Shown in pieces: positions 10,461 to 22,022 of a stretch of 64,000 nt of DNA. Made by a program: the position numbers and the translations under genes. The notes under the pieces were generated by a model that was given only the letters and a program-made list of their open reading frames with translations, did not search any database and was not told the origin of the DNA. How positions within the stretch are numbered: the stretch's first letter is position 1; each line of letters opens with the position of its first letter. The stretch is from Blastocladiella emersonii ATCC 22665 (taxonomy: Eukaryota > Blastocladiomycota > Blastocladiomycetes > Blastocladiales > Blastocladiaceae): NCBI GenBank assembly GCA_025594325.1, contig JANHCV010000001.1, positions 1,426,001 to 1,490,000 on the forward strand, read 5' to 3'.

Positions 10461-10996
10461 TCGTGCAAGCTCAGTGCAACGGGTTTCGTGGTGGCACGCG
10501 TGCGGCCAGAGCGTGGGGACAGCTGGTGCCGGAGGGAGGGCGGGAAGCGGGGCGGAGACGCGACGGAGACACGCGCGTCTCTGCGGCGATCCGATTTTAT
10601 CTCGCGGCGCGCTATCACGTGTGCCCAGCCGACCCGAGGTTGGCCACTCACGATCGCTCGCCGCCACGAAGGCCCGCGAGCGATGCAAAGTCGACCCTAC
10701 GCATCTCCGTCAACGTGAGTACATGAATCACATGCTGCAAACCGCCCACGGTCTCGGCGGCTATCACCGGGAGCGCGCGGCGGACGAATCGCCGGACCAC
10801 GCGCTCGCTTCGATCGCCTCGGGCCTACCTCAACATTCCCGAAGTGGCTGCCTCCTGGGTTTCTGCTACCTTAGGATGCATGAAGCGGTCTGAAGCGTCC
10901 GGCGAGCGCGTGGAATCCTGGCAATCGCGTGAACCATGGATGCACAGCGGCTGACGTCTGCGTCTCCTCCCCGGACCCCGCCGTAGTGTGTCCACC
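10461..10996. promoter_or_regulatory. Divergent promoter region, DNAAF5 and complex I 9.5 kDa subunit
   Basis: 536 bases between two head-to-head start codons. No coding region is supportable here. I did not find a distinct TATA box or a repeated motif that I would call a factor-binding site. Confidence 0.5.
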
Positions 10997-11330
10997 ATGG
11001 TCTTTGCCGCTCTCCGCACCGCGACTATTCGCGCCCCCTACATTGTGGCCGGCTTTGCGATCGGCGGCGCCGGTACGCTCGGTTCTGTGGGTGACCGCGC
11101 GGGCCCAGTCGACTGACCGCGTTCGCACCTCCCGACCAGGCATCGGCATCGCGCTGTTCAAGGACCCCATCCGCCGCGTCCTCGGCGTCGAGACGGTCGT
11201 GCCCGTGCCACTGACCTACCCGAGTATGCCGTTCGTCGCGCCCGAGACGACCCGAGCTCTACTGACCGCGACCTCGCCGTGTCTAGTGCCCCAGCGCGCG
11301 CGCAACCCGCCCAAGGGCTACGAGGACTAG
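10997..11330 (+). CDS. NADH:ubiquinone oxidoreductase 9.5 kDa subunit (NDUFA3-like)
   Basis: Three exons (10997-11072, 11140-11223, 11287-11330) give a 67-residue protein. It has one hydrophobic segment (residues about 11-32) and the characteristic fungal 9.5 kDa ending: IRRVLG, then PVPLTYPMPQRARNPPKGYE-D. This small accessory subunit sits in the membrane arm of mitochondrial complex I. Introns of 67 and 63 nt split the gene so that no exon is longer than 84 nt, which makes it easy to miss. The second intron falls inside the conserved TYPMP motif, and joining the exons restores that motif exactly, which supports the model. An AATAAA lies 72 nt past the stop. Confidence 0.85.
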
Positions 11331-11646
11331 AGGCCTCGCACCGCTCCCTCCTCAACCCTCCCGTCCTGTCGTTTCCGCCCGCCTGCTCGCCCCCAGTCTG
11401 CAATAAATTGATGATCCCCTGCCATCGCATTGCGCTCGCTCGCTCGTCAACTTCTCCCCCCCCCCCCCCTGACGACCATCGGCGCCGCGAGATCGAGGTA
11501 CTTGAGGAGCACGAAGCACCTCACCACCGCGTTCGCAAGAGAGGGACTGAGCAGGTTTAATGAACGAAACGGATGATTATTAGATACACTGCTGAACAAC
11601 AACTCGCTCACGACGCCGCGCCGGGTATCGGGGTCACCCGCGCCGA
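11331..11646. other. Convergent 3' region with a 14-C homopolymer
   Basis: 316 bases between two convergent stop codons. Contents: a CT-rich tract, an AATAAA (listed separately), and a run of 14 consecutive C at 11456-11469. No gene is seen. Confidence 0.6.
11402..11407 (+). terminator. Polyadenylation signal AATAAA
   Basis: Canonical hexamer 72 nt after the stop of the complex I subunit gene, in AT-rich context within otherwise GC-rich DNA. Confidence 0.5.
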
Positions 11647-13569
11647 CTAGTAGCGGGCGCGCGGGTCGCGGTACTCGGCCGGCCCGCCGCGAGGCCCGTA
11701 GCCTCGCTCGTAGCCGTACTCGGGGCCGCCGCCGCCGCCTGGGTACGCGCCCGCCGAGCCGGGACGGTACGCCGCGGGGTCGCGATACTGCCGCTCGTCG
11801 TAACCGGCCGGCATGCGCTCGCCGCCGCGGGGCGGGAGCGGCGGCGCGCGCGCGTAGTACTCGTCGCCGCCACCGCGGCCACCACCGTAACCCTGACCGT
11901 ACCCGCCAGGCCCGCCGTACCCGCCGCGGTCACCGCCACGGCCGCCGCCGAGCGACATGGACGACTCGAAGCGCTCGTAGATGTCAAGCAGCCTATGCGG
12001 GGAGGGGAGGGCGACGAGTCAGTCGCGAGGCGAGGAAAGCGAGACGCGCGCGCACGGGTGAGTGAACGTACTGGTCAAGCCGGCGTTCCTCGCTGCGCAG
12101 CCACTCTTTCTTGCTCTGGACGGTGCGGTGCTTGTCGGCAACGAGCTCGCGGAGGAGCAGGTACAGCTCCTGGCCCTGCGCGAGGCCCGGCTCGGCGCCG
12201 CCGCCGCCACCGCTGTACGCGCTCGTGGCCGCGACCATGCCCGACCCGGGACCGCCGCCACCGCCGCCGCGCGCGACCGCGGTGGGCACGGGCGCCGCGC
12301 CCTCACCACGCGTGGCCACGTCGCCGAGGCGGTCGCCGTTCTCGACGAAGAACTGCTCGACCGTGGTGCCGTCGTACCCGGTGAGGTCCGAGTAGAAGGC
12401 CTTGGTCTCGAGCGCGCCGAGCGCGCCCGTGGCCACGAGCTCGAGCAGCTCGGCGAACCCGCGCGCGAGCCACGCGGGCACGCCCTGGGCCACGTACATG
12501 TCGATGAACTCGGCGGGCGAGCAGTCGCGGAACGTGACGGGGCGGCCGAGCCCGCGGCTCGCGGCGGCCGCGAGGTCGGGCCCGTCCATGAGCTCGGGGC
12601 CGACCAGGTCGTAGGCCTTGAAGGCGTGGATGGCCGTGTCGCGCAGGATCGCGCACGACGCGCGCGCCACGTCGCGCACGTTCACGGGCGCGCACTTGCC
12701 GCGCCGGATCGGCAGCGACAGCTGCCCGTTGCGCACCAGCTCGCGCGCGTGCGTGTAGAAGTTCTGCTGGAAGAAGGTGCACCGCAGGAACGCGCACGGG
12801 ATGCCCGACTCGGAGACGATCCTGGAGTGGGAGGGTGCGCGGGGAGGGGAGGTCAGCGCGCGGTTCGAGAGCGAGGTGCGGGCGGGTGAGACTAGGTGCG
12901 ACGACGTACTGCTCCATGTCGTGGAACTGGCGTGCAAACAGGCTGTCGCGCGCCTCGGACCGCACCACCGACAGCAGCAGAATGAACTTGACGCGGTCGC
13001 GGGTCGCCGCGCGCACCTGAGCAAGGGGCGAGCGAGGACGGCGTCAGTGCCATGTACGGCGCGCGAGGAGGTAGTCGAGAGAGGGCGTACGTAGTTGCGG
13101 ACCTGCTCGACGCGGTTCTCGGCGTTGGACGGGACTAGTAGACGAGAAGGGAGCAGCGCCGTGAGTCTGTGGCCACGGACCGACCGACACTGCGGCCGCC
13201 GTGATCACGTACTGATGAACAGGATGTCGACGCCCGCAAAGTTGAGCTCGCCGAGGTTGTCGGCGTCAATGTGGCGCACCACGTCGACGTCGTCGAGGAT
13301 CGCGAGCGAGTGCTCGTTGTGCACGCCGGCCACCACGTTGAACTGCACGCGCGGGCGCGAGGGAGCGTGATCAGCACGAGACCTCGGGGTCGCGGCGGAG
13401 ACAGCGGCGGAGGGAAACGCACCCGCGGATGGTAGTCGCGGCTCGTCAGGACCTTGAGCACCTCGAAGCCCGTGGTGCCCGTCGCGCCCGTCACGAGGAC
13501 GGTCGCGGGCGACGGGATGCCGCCGGGCGTGGCGCCCGCGGCGGGGTTGGCGGGGGTGGTGGCGGACAT
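11647..13569 (-). CDS. NmrA-like atypical SDR with a Gly/Tyr-rich C-terminal tail
   Basis: Six exons (13423-13569, 13213-13342, 13091-13134, 12910-13016, 12072-12821, 11647-11992) encode 507 residues. The Rossmann glycine motif VLVTGATGTTGFEVLK lies near residue 25. FNVVAGVHNEHSLAIL, the LLLSVVRSEARD strand and VRDVARASCAIL follow the NmrA/HSCARG pattern. Such proteins bind NAD(P) and often act as redox sensors or transcriptional regulators rather than enzymes; no Tyr-x3-Lys catalytic pair is evident. Beyond about residue 300 there are two glycine runs, a charged helical part (HRTVQSKKEWLRSEERRLDQ) and a tail of about 100 residues rich in GGY, RGG and PEY. That tail is unlike ordinary NmrA proteins and resembles low-complexity RNA-binding or condensate-forming sequence. 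Introns are 74-88 nt, with consistent phases. Confidence 0.75.
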
Positions 13570-14113
13570 GGGTGGTGTTGATGCGTCGTGTATGTGTGCG
13601 TGCGCGTGTGCTGGTCGTCGAGGAGGGGGAGAGAGAGCGAGGAGCAGGGGGGTGGGTGGTGCGTTGATGCGTGGGGGTGATGGGCGCGCGACGACTGCCA
13701 GTGCGAGAAAGGAAGGAGGGCGCGCGGGGCGCGCCGCGATTTTGACGCGGGCCGGCCGACGCGGTCTCAGCGGGATGCCCGAATGCGGCTGAGACATGGG
13801 AGCAGCGGCAGCAGCGGCAGCAGCGGCAGCAGCGGCGGCCGCGGTCCACGCGGGCACACCCGCGTGTTTGCGGCGCAGCACCGCGGTGAGTGCCGGGACG
13901 CGTCGTGTTTCAGACTGGCGTGACCACCCCCGGCGTGACGGACGCGCGCGCTCGCGAGGGTGGCGCAGCACGGGCAGCCGAGGAAGCAAAATTGGGCCAC
14001 CGTCTATCGAATCTCGAGAGAATAGGAACAAAGGCTGCCGCGGGTGCGGCGGTGGACACGCAGCCGGGGCAGGGGGGAGGTGAGTGGGAGGTGAGCGCGA
14101 ACCCGCTCGCCCG
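13570..14113. other. Intergenic stretch with a short GGCAGCAGC repeat
   Basis: 544 bases between the start of the NmrA-like gene and the 3' end of the next minus-strand gene. The right part of 13600-13840 holds a tandem run of a 9-bp unit (GGCAGCAGC-like, about four copies near 13802-13840). The 5' flank of the NmrA-like gene is G-rich on the + strand. No coding sequence is supported. Confidence 0.5.
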
Positions 14114-16184
14114 CTACAGGGCCGCCACCGACCCGGGCGGCGCGGCCGCGGGCGCGCGCGTCTGCTCCTCGTAAAGCCGCGCCGCCGTCGCGTGCACGTC
14201 CTTGCCGATCGACCCGACGAGCTTGCGGATCCGGCCGTCGATCCAGTGGAACGCGCCGAGCAGGTGAGCCCGCGTCCCCGTGTCGTAACGGTCGGGGATC
14301 ACCGCGAACCGCTCCGCGTACAGCGTCAGGATCAGCTCGATGAGCGTCAGCAGGACGTGGTACGTCGACACCTCGCACGGGAAGTAAAAGTCCTTGAGGT
14401 GCGTGTAGTTGCCCGTCGTCAGGTACGACGGCGTCACGTTGAACGGGTTGCCCGCGTCGGCCGAGGACGCGGTGCGCGACGTCGACGACGAGAAGCGTTG
14501 CTTGATCACCTTGGTCTACGCAATCGGGCGAGCGTGTGGGATCAGGGGCGGTCGGGGAGAGAGGAGGTGGCCGCCGCTAAGATCACGTACCACGCGTTTC
14601 CGCGTCTTGTCCTGCGCCGTCGTCGCCGAGTCAAACTCGTGCAGCAGAATGATGATCCCGCGGATCATCTCCGTGTAGTCGTCGATTTCGAGCATCGGGC
14701 CTACGCGAGAATGGGAGCGTGTTAGTCTTCGTGTCGTCGAGCGTCGCGAGAGAGGGAAGCAAGCCGCACCGAGGCTTATCCCAAGCCGAAAGTAGAGGTG
14801 ACACCTGGGAAGTGATCGCGAGGTCAGTTCAGTAAAGCAGGCGGGAAAACCAACGAGCAACGAACCGCTTGCGGCTCTTGGATGTGGCATTGATCGCGTC
14901 GATCGTGCGCTGGTGCCCGGGGTCCATGGCGTTGAGCGCCGACAGTGCGCCCTTGCACTCGAGCGCGGAGCGGATCCCCTGCAGCTCCGAGTTGGCCTGG
15001 TTGCACACGCCGCGGATCTCGAGCAGCGCCCCGTCCGTTTCGAGCAGCGGGTTCGCGTGGATCATAGTCGCCGACGACTCGCGCGTGAGGCCCGGGCTCG
15101 GAGTCGCGTTCAGCGTGGCAAACGACTGCTGCTGTTGCTGCTGCTGTTGCAGCGCCCGCGCCGCGTCGTAGTTGAATTGCGCCGACTGCACGCGTTCCTG
15201 GGCGACAATGTGGTGGGCGGGAGCCGAGACGGCCTCCACCACGGCAGGGGCGGATGCCGGCGCAGCTGCTGGAGCAGGCGGAGCGGGAGCGGCCGAGGAA
15301 AGCGGTTGCGCTGCTACTGGTACCGGTGCAGGAACCGTGGCCGGTGCTGCGGCGGGTGGCGAGGGCGTCTGCGGGGCGCCGATACCGAAGTCAAAGTTGT
15401 GGGATACCGTGCGTGGAGCAACGAACGAAAGCTCGAGCGCCGTCGGTGCACTCGTCGAAAAGTCCGGGGATGTGAACGGGCGCTCGGCGGGCTTGTACGG
15501 CACCAACGGCGGGGGCCCGACGTTGCCGCCGAGCTCGACGGCACCCGGCTCGGGTGTTGCCGGCGGCAGCGTGAGCGACAGCCGCTGCGACGACTGGCCG
15601 CCGTCTGGCGTCCCTTCGGGTGGTGGCGGCGGTGGGATGCGCGGTGCGACGGCGAGCACCGGCGTCAGCGGCATCGAGGTCATGCGCGGTGGCGGTTCGA
15701 TGGTGGTGGACTCGAGCAGGAGTGCCGCCGGCGCGCCACGCGTCCGCGGAATCACGACGGGTACCGATGGTGGTGGGGACGGCGAGGATGCAGCGGGAGC
15801 ACCGTCCTTGCGCGACGCCGGCGTGGGAGGTGGCGAAGCGAGATGGTGCTCGGGCAGTTCCATTGCGGCGTGCAATGGAATCGGCGGGAGCATGGCAACG
15901 TCGCCGGCGGACGGCGTGAACTGGAGCTCCGTGTCCATGACGGTCGAGGCGATGCGACTCTCCCGCTGGATCGTCGACTTGCCGTCGAGTACGGTCGAAG
16001 CGAGAGTCGCACGGCGCATCCCGCTCGCCAAGTCGTCCATGGCGGCGTCGGGAGCGGGCGACTTTGGCGGAAGTGGCGGTGGAGGCGCGGGCTCCATTGG
16101 CCGAGCGGATTTCACGTTGAGAGTGAAGTAGGGCGGCTGCGCAATGTTGTTACGGTTTCGAGGCGTCGCTACGCTGCTGAGCAC
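14114..16184 (-). CDS. Unrecognised 621-aa protein, disordered N-half and helical C-half
   Basis: Four exons (14866-16184, 14770-14804, 14591-14700, 14114-14515). The 35-nt second exon is inferred because it bridges a frame change using 61- and 69-nt introns with standard ends; if it is skipped, a 165-nt intron would be needed. Residues 1-330 are Pro/Ala/Ser-rich and contain a Gln run (8 Q) near residue 355. The C-terminal part looks folded and helical: LEIRGVCNQANSELQGI, MLEIDDYTEMIRGIIILLHE, then CEVSTYHVLLTLIELILTL and YDTGTRAHLLGAFHWIDG. No signal peptide is present. The hydrophobic helix (HVLLTLIELILTLY) is probably a buried helix rather than a membrane span. I do not recognise the family. 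Confidence 0.65.
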
Positions 16185-16405
16185 GTTGCGTCAAGTTGCA
16201 AGCGAATGGAAGATACATGAGCGGCGTGAGGGGAGGAGTGGAGAGAGGGGCTCGAGATAAATGAGTAATGCGCGCCTGCGCCACAGCACGCTGCATGTCT
16301 CCCATCGCGCACACAAGAAGCTGGAAGGTCGGCTCGTCTATTAGGCAGAGCAGAGGGTAGTGGGTATGACAATCCACAAAGACGGCTTTGAGCTTGGACT
16401 AGTTT

Positions 16406-16678
16406 TTAGTTGTTCCCGCCGAAGACGTCGGCTTGGGACACGCCGACCCACACGGCGCGCTCGCTCGCGGTGTTGACTCGCCGGCACACGTTGAGGGCTT
16501 CGCCCGGCGGCAGCTTGGCACAAGGGTCATCGACCTGGCACTCGGGGAACTCGGACGGATCTTCGACCACGTCGCACACGCTGACCCGGACCGGGTTCGT
16601 TGCCGGAACCGCCGCGACGCGGGTCGCGGCCAGGATCGCCACGAGGACGACGAGCGTGATTTTCGCGAGCTTGGACAT
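16406..16678 (-). CDS. Small secreted cysteine-containing protein
   Basis: A 90-residue protein. I chose the ATG that places a signal peptide at the N-terminus: MSKLAKI followed by the hydrophobic TLVVLVAILAATRVAA, with probable cleavage near residues 23-25. The mature part has four cysteines (VCDV, PECQ, DPCA, NVCR), is acidic in its first half and ends in GGNN. An upstream in-frame ATG at 16732 would add 18 residues in front of the signal peptide and is less likely. Size, cysteines and secretion fit the broad class of small secreted fungal proteins. Function is unknown. Confidence 0.6.
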   Translation of the reverse strand: MSKLAKITLVVLVAILAATRVAAVPATNPVRVSVCDVVEDPSEFPECQVDDPCAKLPPGEALNVCRRVNTASERAVWVGVSQADVFGGNN

Positions 16679-16936
16679 GGTTGGTGTACTTGTTCTTGAC
16701 CTTGCAGATGCGTCGTGAAGATATGATGGCATCCGGGCGCTCCTTTAGGTCGTGAAGCGCTGCTCGCCTCGCTCGAGAAGCATCACTCGCGAGGCGCGAT
16801 GCGAGACAAAAGTGCGTGCTCACGTGCGCCGCGCGAGACAAGCGACGCGTCGCGTCGTTGCGATCAACGACGCGTTTTTCGCTGCGAAAGCAAACCTACT
16901 GTACGGCGCTTCTGGTTGAATGTAACTTGATGCATA

Positions 16937-19900
16937 ATGCCGACAACGAAAGCCGACAAGGCACCGCCGTCGCTCGCCAACTCGGTCAATGCCGCTCCGC
17001 CGCCGGATGCGAGCGCAGGCGCTGGCTCGCCGCATCACGCCGTGATTGCTGAACCACCGCTGTTTGATGTACGCTCAAAGGTGGACCGATCAACAACACG
17101 AACGTGGCGCTTATGGCGAGCGCTCGGTCGTGTAGGAGGAATGGACGGCCTGGGTCGGCGCCGTGTATCCCGAGTGCACCGAGGCCGGCGAGCAGGCGGC
17201 TGCAGCTGCGTACATGAACGCGCTGCACGACGTCATCTCGAGCGGCCTGCGCCGTCGGTTTCTGCTCGTCGTCAAGGCCGACGTGCTCGAGTGGGTCAAC
17301 GAAAACGCCAAGACCAACGACCTGTGCCACGAGGCCAAGGCGACGCTCGACGCGGGCCCTCGAGGCGCCGAGATCCCCGACGCCCTCATGACGCGCCTCC
17401 TCCGCCAGTACATGTACAAGCTCCGCGCCGAGAACATCGAGGCGCGCCGACTCGCCAAGGAGCAGGCCGCGCAGCCGCCCGCGGCGGAAGCCGATGCTGG
17501 TGGCGCGGGCAAGAAGAAGGACGACAAGGGCGCGAAAGACGCCAAGGACGCACCCAAGTCGGCGGCGAAGAAGGGTGGCAAGGGTACGCGGACTTGACAA
17601 TCTTCCCGATCAGCACGACTAACATCCCGCCATCGTAGACGCGGGAGCTCGGCCAGAGACGAGCGCGTCGAACGAGCCACCGGCACCCAAGGCCAAGGGC
17701 AAACTGCGCGACCGTGCCATTCCGAAGGTCAAGGTGACCCCACTCGGTACGCCCCGCTGGATCACTCACTCCGACACTCGCTGATCATCTGCGAGCGCGC
17801 TTAGACGACGAGCCGGTCGACGGCCCCGACGCGTACATTGTCCTCTCGCAGTTCTCGTCGCCGACCCTCCTCGGCCTCATTCTCGGCGACACCAAGGTCC
17901 CACTGCACTGCATCACCTCGCTCAGCGGCATCGCCACTGTCCCGAGCTCATCGAGCGGCTTCGGCGCCGCGCAGTACCAGCGCCTCCTCGAGTCCTTCCC
18001 CGACACGGACGTCATCTACGCTCCCCTCGCGTGCGGCGGGTTCACGGACGCGGCCGCCGTGTTCGAGGGCATCTCCAAGCTGTGGTTCCAGCTCCTCGTC
18101 GATAAGCGAGAGTACGCGGCGTTCTACGGCCGCCAGAAGATCCTCTCGGTCCCGACCATGACCGCGCACAACGGCGGCAGTGATCCAGATCATCACGCGT
18201 CGAGCGAGGAGGGCATGACCATCCAGGACCTGCTCGACCACGTCTCGCCCGTGGCCCGCGTCAAAAGCTCGACGGTCAAATTCCGGCTGTACGTCCATTA
18301 TCACCGAGCTTTTCCTCTCACTCCCTCGCTCTGCGCTTACCTCGACATCGCGCGATCGTGTAGACACGCGGCCGCGCGCCACGTCAAGTCCCGCGCCGAA
18401 TCGGTTCTCCACCACTGTCCGCCCGCCAGCGCGGATCACGATTGGCGCTCGTCGCACTTTGCCAAGCTTCTCGGCGTCCGCCGCGAGGTGGCCCACCACT
18501 ACCTCGACCTCGTTCACTTTGAACACGTCCTCTGCCACGATCTCGCAGCGCACACGTGGTCTGAGCCCATGGACCAGCACCAGCTCCTGCAGGTACGATC
18601 ACAGCGGCCCATTCCGCGGTTTGCGCGACGCCTTCTCACCACCATGGTCGCAATGAATAGAGCCTCGAGGATGCGCTGGCGTCGACACCCGGTGCCCAGA
18701 CCGCGGTGCAGTCCCGCCACTCCAAGCTGCTAGTCGCCGTCAAGTCGCACACGCCGGCCGAGGACGCGCTCGACTACGCGCCGCCGAAGCGGCTTGGCCT
18801 CGGCGAGTGGTATGCGCGGCGCAGGGCCGGGACCCTCATTGAGCCTGTCGGCTACGTGTACGACAGCGAGGTCCCAACGCGCGTAGTGGCCAAGACCGCG
18901 CTCGAGTTCCCGCGGGCCGCAGTCGACGCGCCGTCGCGGTCGTACCAGGTGATCCACGGCTCGGATGCCGTCTATGTCGTGGCCCCGGGCTCGCTCGTCG
19001 TCCACTTCCAGTCGGGCAGCACGCTCGAGCTAGTATACCGGCGTGACGCGTCCGCTGCGCTTGCAGAACAGCAGGTCGCTGAAGCTGCCGACTCGGTGGC
19101 CGCGGCTCCGCCGCGACCCGCGTTCACGGTCGAGCTCATGTACACGACGGCGACCGGGATCAGCTGCCTGGCCGTACGCGACGGTATCCACTTCCGCTAC
19201 CCTGCGGCCGGCGGATGGCGCCGCATCCTCGGCGCCACGGGCGACCAGATCGTTGCCGGTGCGAGGGCGGTCACGTCGGCAACGGCCGCGGCCAAGGTCA
19301 CATACTTACGCGCGGACGGTGCCGTCGGCGTCCGGCCGCTCGCCGGCGACTCGGCGTGGGAGTGGTCGACCAGCAACGACGCGCGACCCGACTGGTGCAC
19401 GCGCGAGACGGACCCCATCACGCAGCGCACCATGTGGCGGCGCCAGGACGGCGTCGAGGCCGTCATTCAGCGCGACAAGTCATCGAGCATCACGTTTACC
19501 GATGGGACCGTGCTCCAGACGGATCCGAAGAAGGGGTGGGTGACGCGGGTCCCAGGCCTCGGCGAGGTTGAGGCGCTCGGCGCGGGCAACCTCGTCTTCC
19601 GCGACGATATGGGCCATCACGTCGCGTTCGGCGATGAGCTCTCGCTCCGCTCGGTACGTTCTCGCTCTTGCTCGCGCTCACCCACGGCGACTGACGTGCA
19701 CGCCGCGCATAGCCAACCGGCCAGATCATCTCGAGCACCGACCACAAGTCGACCATCTCGTTCCCGGGCTACACGCTGCGCCTCGACAGCGGCTACCTCG
19801 AGCCCGTTGCGTCGCCGCCGTTCACACCGGCTCCCGTGTCGCTTCGCGCCGGCCAGCTGGTCAAGTCTCTGCTCGCATCGCCGCTCATCCCGGGCACGGC

Positions 19901-21230
19901 CCCGACTTGCCTCTTCACCCTGCAACACGCGGCGAGTCCAGCGATCACCTCGCACTCGCGGCTCTGGACCGACGGTGAGGTCCAGCGCCAGGTTCTCGCG
20001 GCGCAGCGCAGTACTGGGTACCGCGTCCACTTGTCCGAGGAACCGCTTCTCGCTCTGCCGACCTCCTCTTCATCCACGCCTGACCTCGCCGCGGTCGCGG
20101 GCCCCGTCGTCCTCAACTTTGTCACGTACGACCTCATGACGCGGAGCGTAGTGTGTCGGCAGCTCGTCCGGTACCCGCCCCTCACCGACGAGATGCGGCA
20201 CCGCGTCCTCGCCGCGTGGAAGGAGCTGCAGCAGCTCGCGACCGTGCCCGAGTCGGCCGCCGCGGCGCCCACCGACGACGCCGGCGGTGCGCGCGCTCTC
20301 CTCACCGAGCGCGACCTGTTCCTCCGCTTCCTCACGACGTGGGAGCGCGAGCAGCTCACCTCGCGCGCGGCCGCGGGGACCAGCGAGCTCCGGCCCGCGA
20401 GCTCGCTCGTCGCCACGCGGAACGCGGTCGCCCCGTTGCCCATGGACCCGAGCGCGTCGTCACTCTTCGCGAGGCCGTCGTTCTCGGTCATCCGACAGAT
20501 GCTGACGCCGGTGCGCAAGGCCCCGCCGCCGCCGAGCCAGATCCCCGTCCAGCTCGCGGCCAACCTGCGCAACGTGCGCGCCGAGCGCGGGCCGTACTTT
20601 GCGAGCACCGAGGGCCGGCGCGCGCTCGCGGACCTCGAGTCGGACGAGGCTTCTGCCGCCGCAGTTCCACCGCGGCACCGCCCCGACTCGTCGCCCAAGC
20701 GCCCGCTCTACGCGTCGCCGGACGCGCCACCCATCGACCCCGACGAGGACGTGACGCAGGGCGCCGTCGGGCTCGCGGTCGTCACGAACCTGCGCGGCGA
20801 GCGCGTGCTCGTCGGGTCCAGCGGAAGCGGGACGCTCAGCAGTGCGGCCGCGACCATGGGCTCGTCGGCCGGGCTCACGGGCGGTGCGAGCACCAACAAC
20901 CCGTTCGCAGTCGAGCCGGCGCTCCCGCCGCGCGCGAACCGCGCTTCGACGCTGCGCACGGCGCGCGGGATCGAGATGGCCGCGTCGCGCCAGGGTATCG
21001 TGTTCGACGCGCCCGTCGTCGTTCCGCCGGCAGCTACCTCGTCGCCGAGCCGCCAGCCGCCGCGCGTCGCGTTCAGCGGGAACGTCACTGTGGGCAAGGC
21101 GCCGCTGCCTGCGCTGGTAGCGCGGGGACCCGACGCGGCGGCGATCCTGAGCGGGTCCGACATGCGCGTGTCCAATGACGGCGCGACGACGGCGCGCGAG
21201 GCGCGGCCGCAGCGGCTCGATGTACTCTGA
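16937..21230 (+). CDS. SPAG17: Central-apparatus protein SPAG17/PF6 homolog
   Basis: Seven exons (16937-17068, 17136-17583, 17639-17746, 17805-18288, 18364-18592, 18661-19653, 19713-21230) encode 1303 residues. SPAG17/PF6 belongs to the C1a projection of the axonemal central pair and controls flagellar beating. Matching segments in order: the N-terminal LMTRLLRQYMYKLRAEN and Lys-rich linker; DAYIVLSQFSSPTLLGLILG followed by KVPLHCI; VFEGISKLWFQLLVDKREY; and, in the C-terminal half, repeats built around a ...FxDGTxxxxxPxxGW pattern (ITFTDGTVLQTDPKKGW, then VTRVPGLGEV, FPGYTLRLDSG). Animal and algal homologs are about 2200-2300 residues, so this copy is short; the long charged middle of the animal protein is reduced. 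Intron phases all agree. The stop is 36 bp from that of convergent APC10. Confidence 0.8.
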
Positions 21231-21266
21231 GGCGATGACGAAAAATAGATGGACACGAGATGGATT

Positions 21267-22022
21267 TTAACGAAGCATCATGGACCTTCTCACGTCCTCG
21301 TCCGTAACGGGAAGCGGCTGTCGAGAGTTTGACGCGGCTGAGACGGACGTGCTACACGAGGGAGCCGTGTTAGGGTGGGCGTCTCGTTCAAGCGCCAGAT
21401 CATGAAGTGTACCTTGCGCGAACGACATGCGCAGCGGTTGCAATGCTCGGTCGCGGCCCAAACACCTTTAGGCCGCGGACGTGCGAGTCGAGGCCGTTGT
21501 TGTGGTTCGAGTGAATGCAGATCTGTAGAACGGTGCATTGGACCGGTGTTTGCGGGTCGATCCACGCCGACAGGTGCACCCAGCCGTCCGGGTACTGGAA
21601 GACCTCCTCGCGCAAATCCTACGCCGTGGCCGCGGTGAGGCCCCGCTCACATGCAGCGGTCCACCTCGTGAGCGTACTTCGAGGCCGTGGACAGAGAAAC
21701 CAGCACGCAACATAACAATCTCGGGCGTGAACGAGTCGTCGAGCGGATGGCTCAGCAGCAGCGACACCTGACAGACCAGAACGGGCCGCGGGAAACGCAG
21801 CATAATGGTGTGCGGCAGCGCTCCCTCGGACTGCCAGAACGTCTCGATGTCCTCGCTCATCAGGCCCTCCAGGTCTGATCCAGCCTTCGACGAGGACGTG
21901 CTCCAAATCGCCAAGCTCCCGATATTGACCTTGCGGGTCATGTCTGAGACGTCGCTCACAAGGTCGAGCTCGGACGCGTTAGCGTCGCCGTCCGTTTCCA
22001 TGTTTTCATTGCGATCAGTCAT
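21267..22022 (-). CDS. APC10: Anaphase-promoting complex subunit 10 (APC10/DOC1)
   Basis: Three exons (21678-22022, 21413-21618, 21267-21351) encode 211 residues. The DOC (jelly-roll) domain is clear: IGSLAIWSTSSSKAGS, the signature DIETFWQSEGALPHTI, then YPDGWVHLSAWIDP, LQICIHSNHNNGLDSHVRGL and KVFGP. The C-terminus ends RRSMMLR, resembling the Ile-Arg-type tail by which APC10 docks on APC3/Cdc27. APC10 helps the APC/C bind D-box degrons, so the gene acts in mitotic exit. The N-terminal 28 residues are acidic and not conserved. Introns are 59 and 61 nt. The last exon (85 nt) is inferred from a GTACAC donor and GTGTAG acceptor, and supplies the expected tail. Confidence 0.9.

Noticed and set aside
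13796-14083. Poly-Ala frame over the GGCAGCAGC repeat
   Set aside because: Explained by the tandem repeat; no protein-like sequence beyond it.
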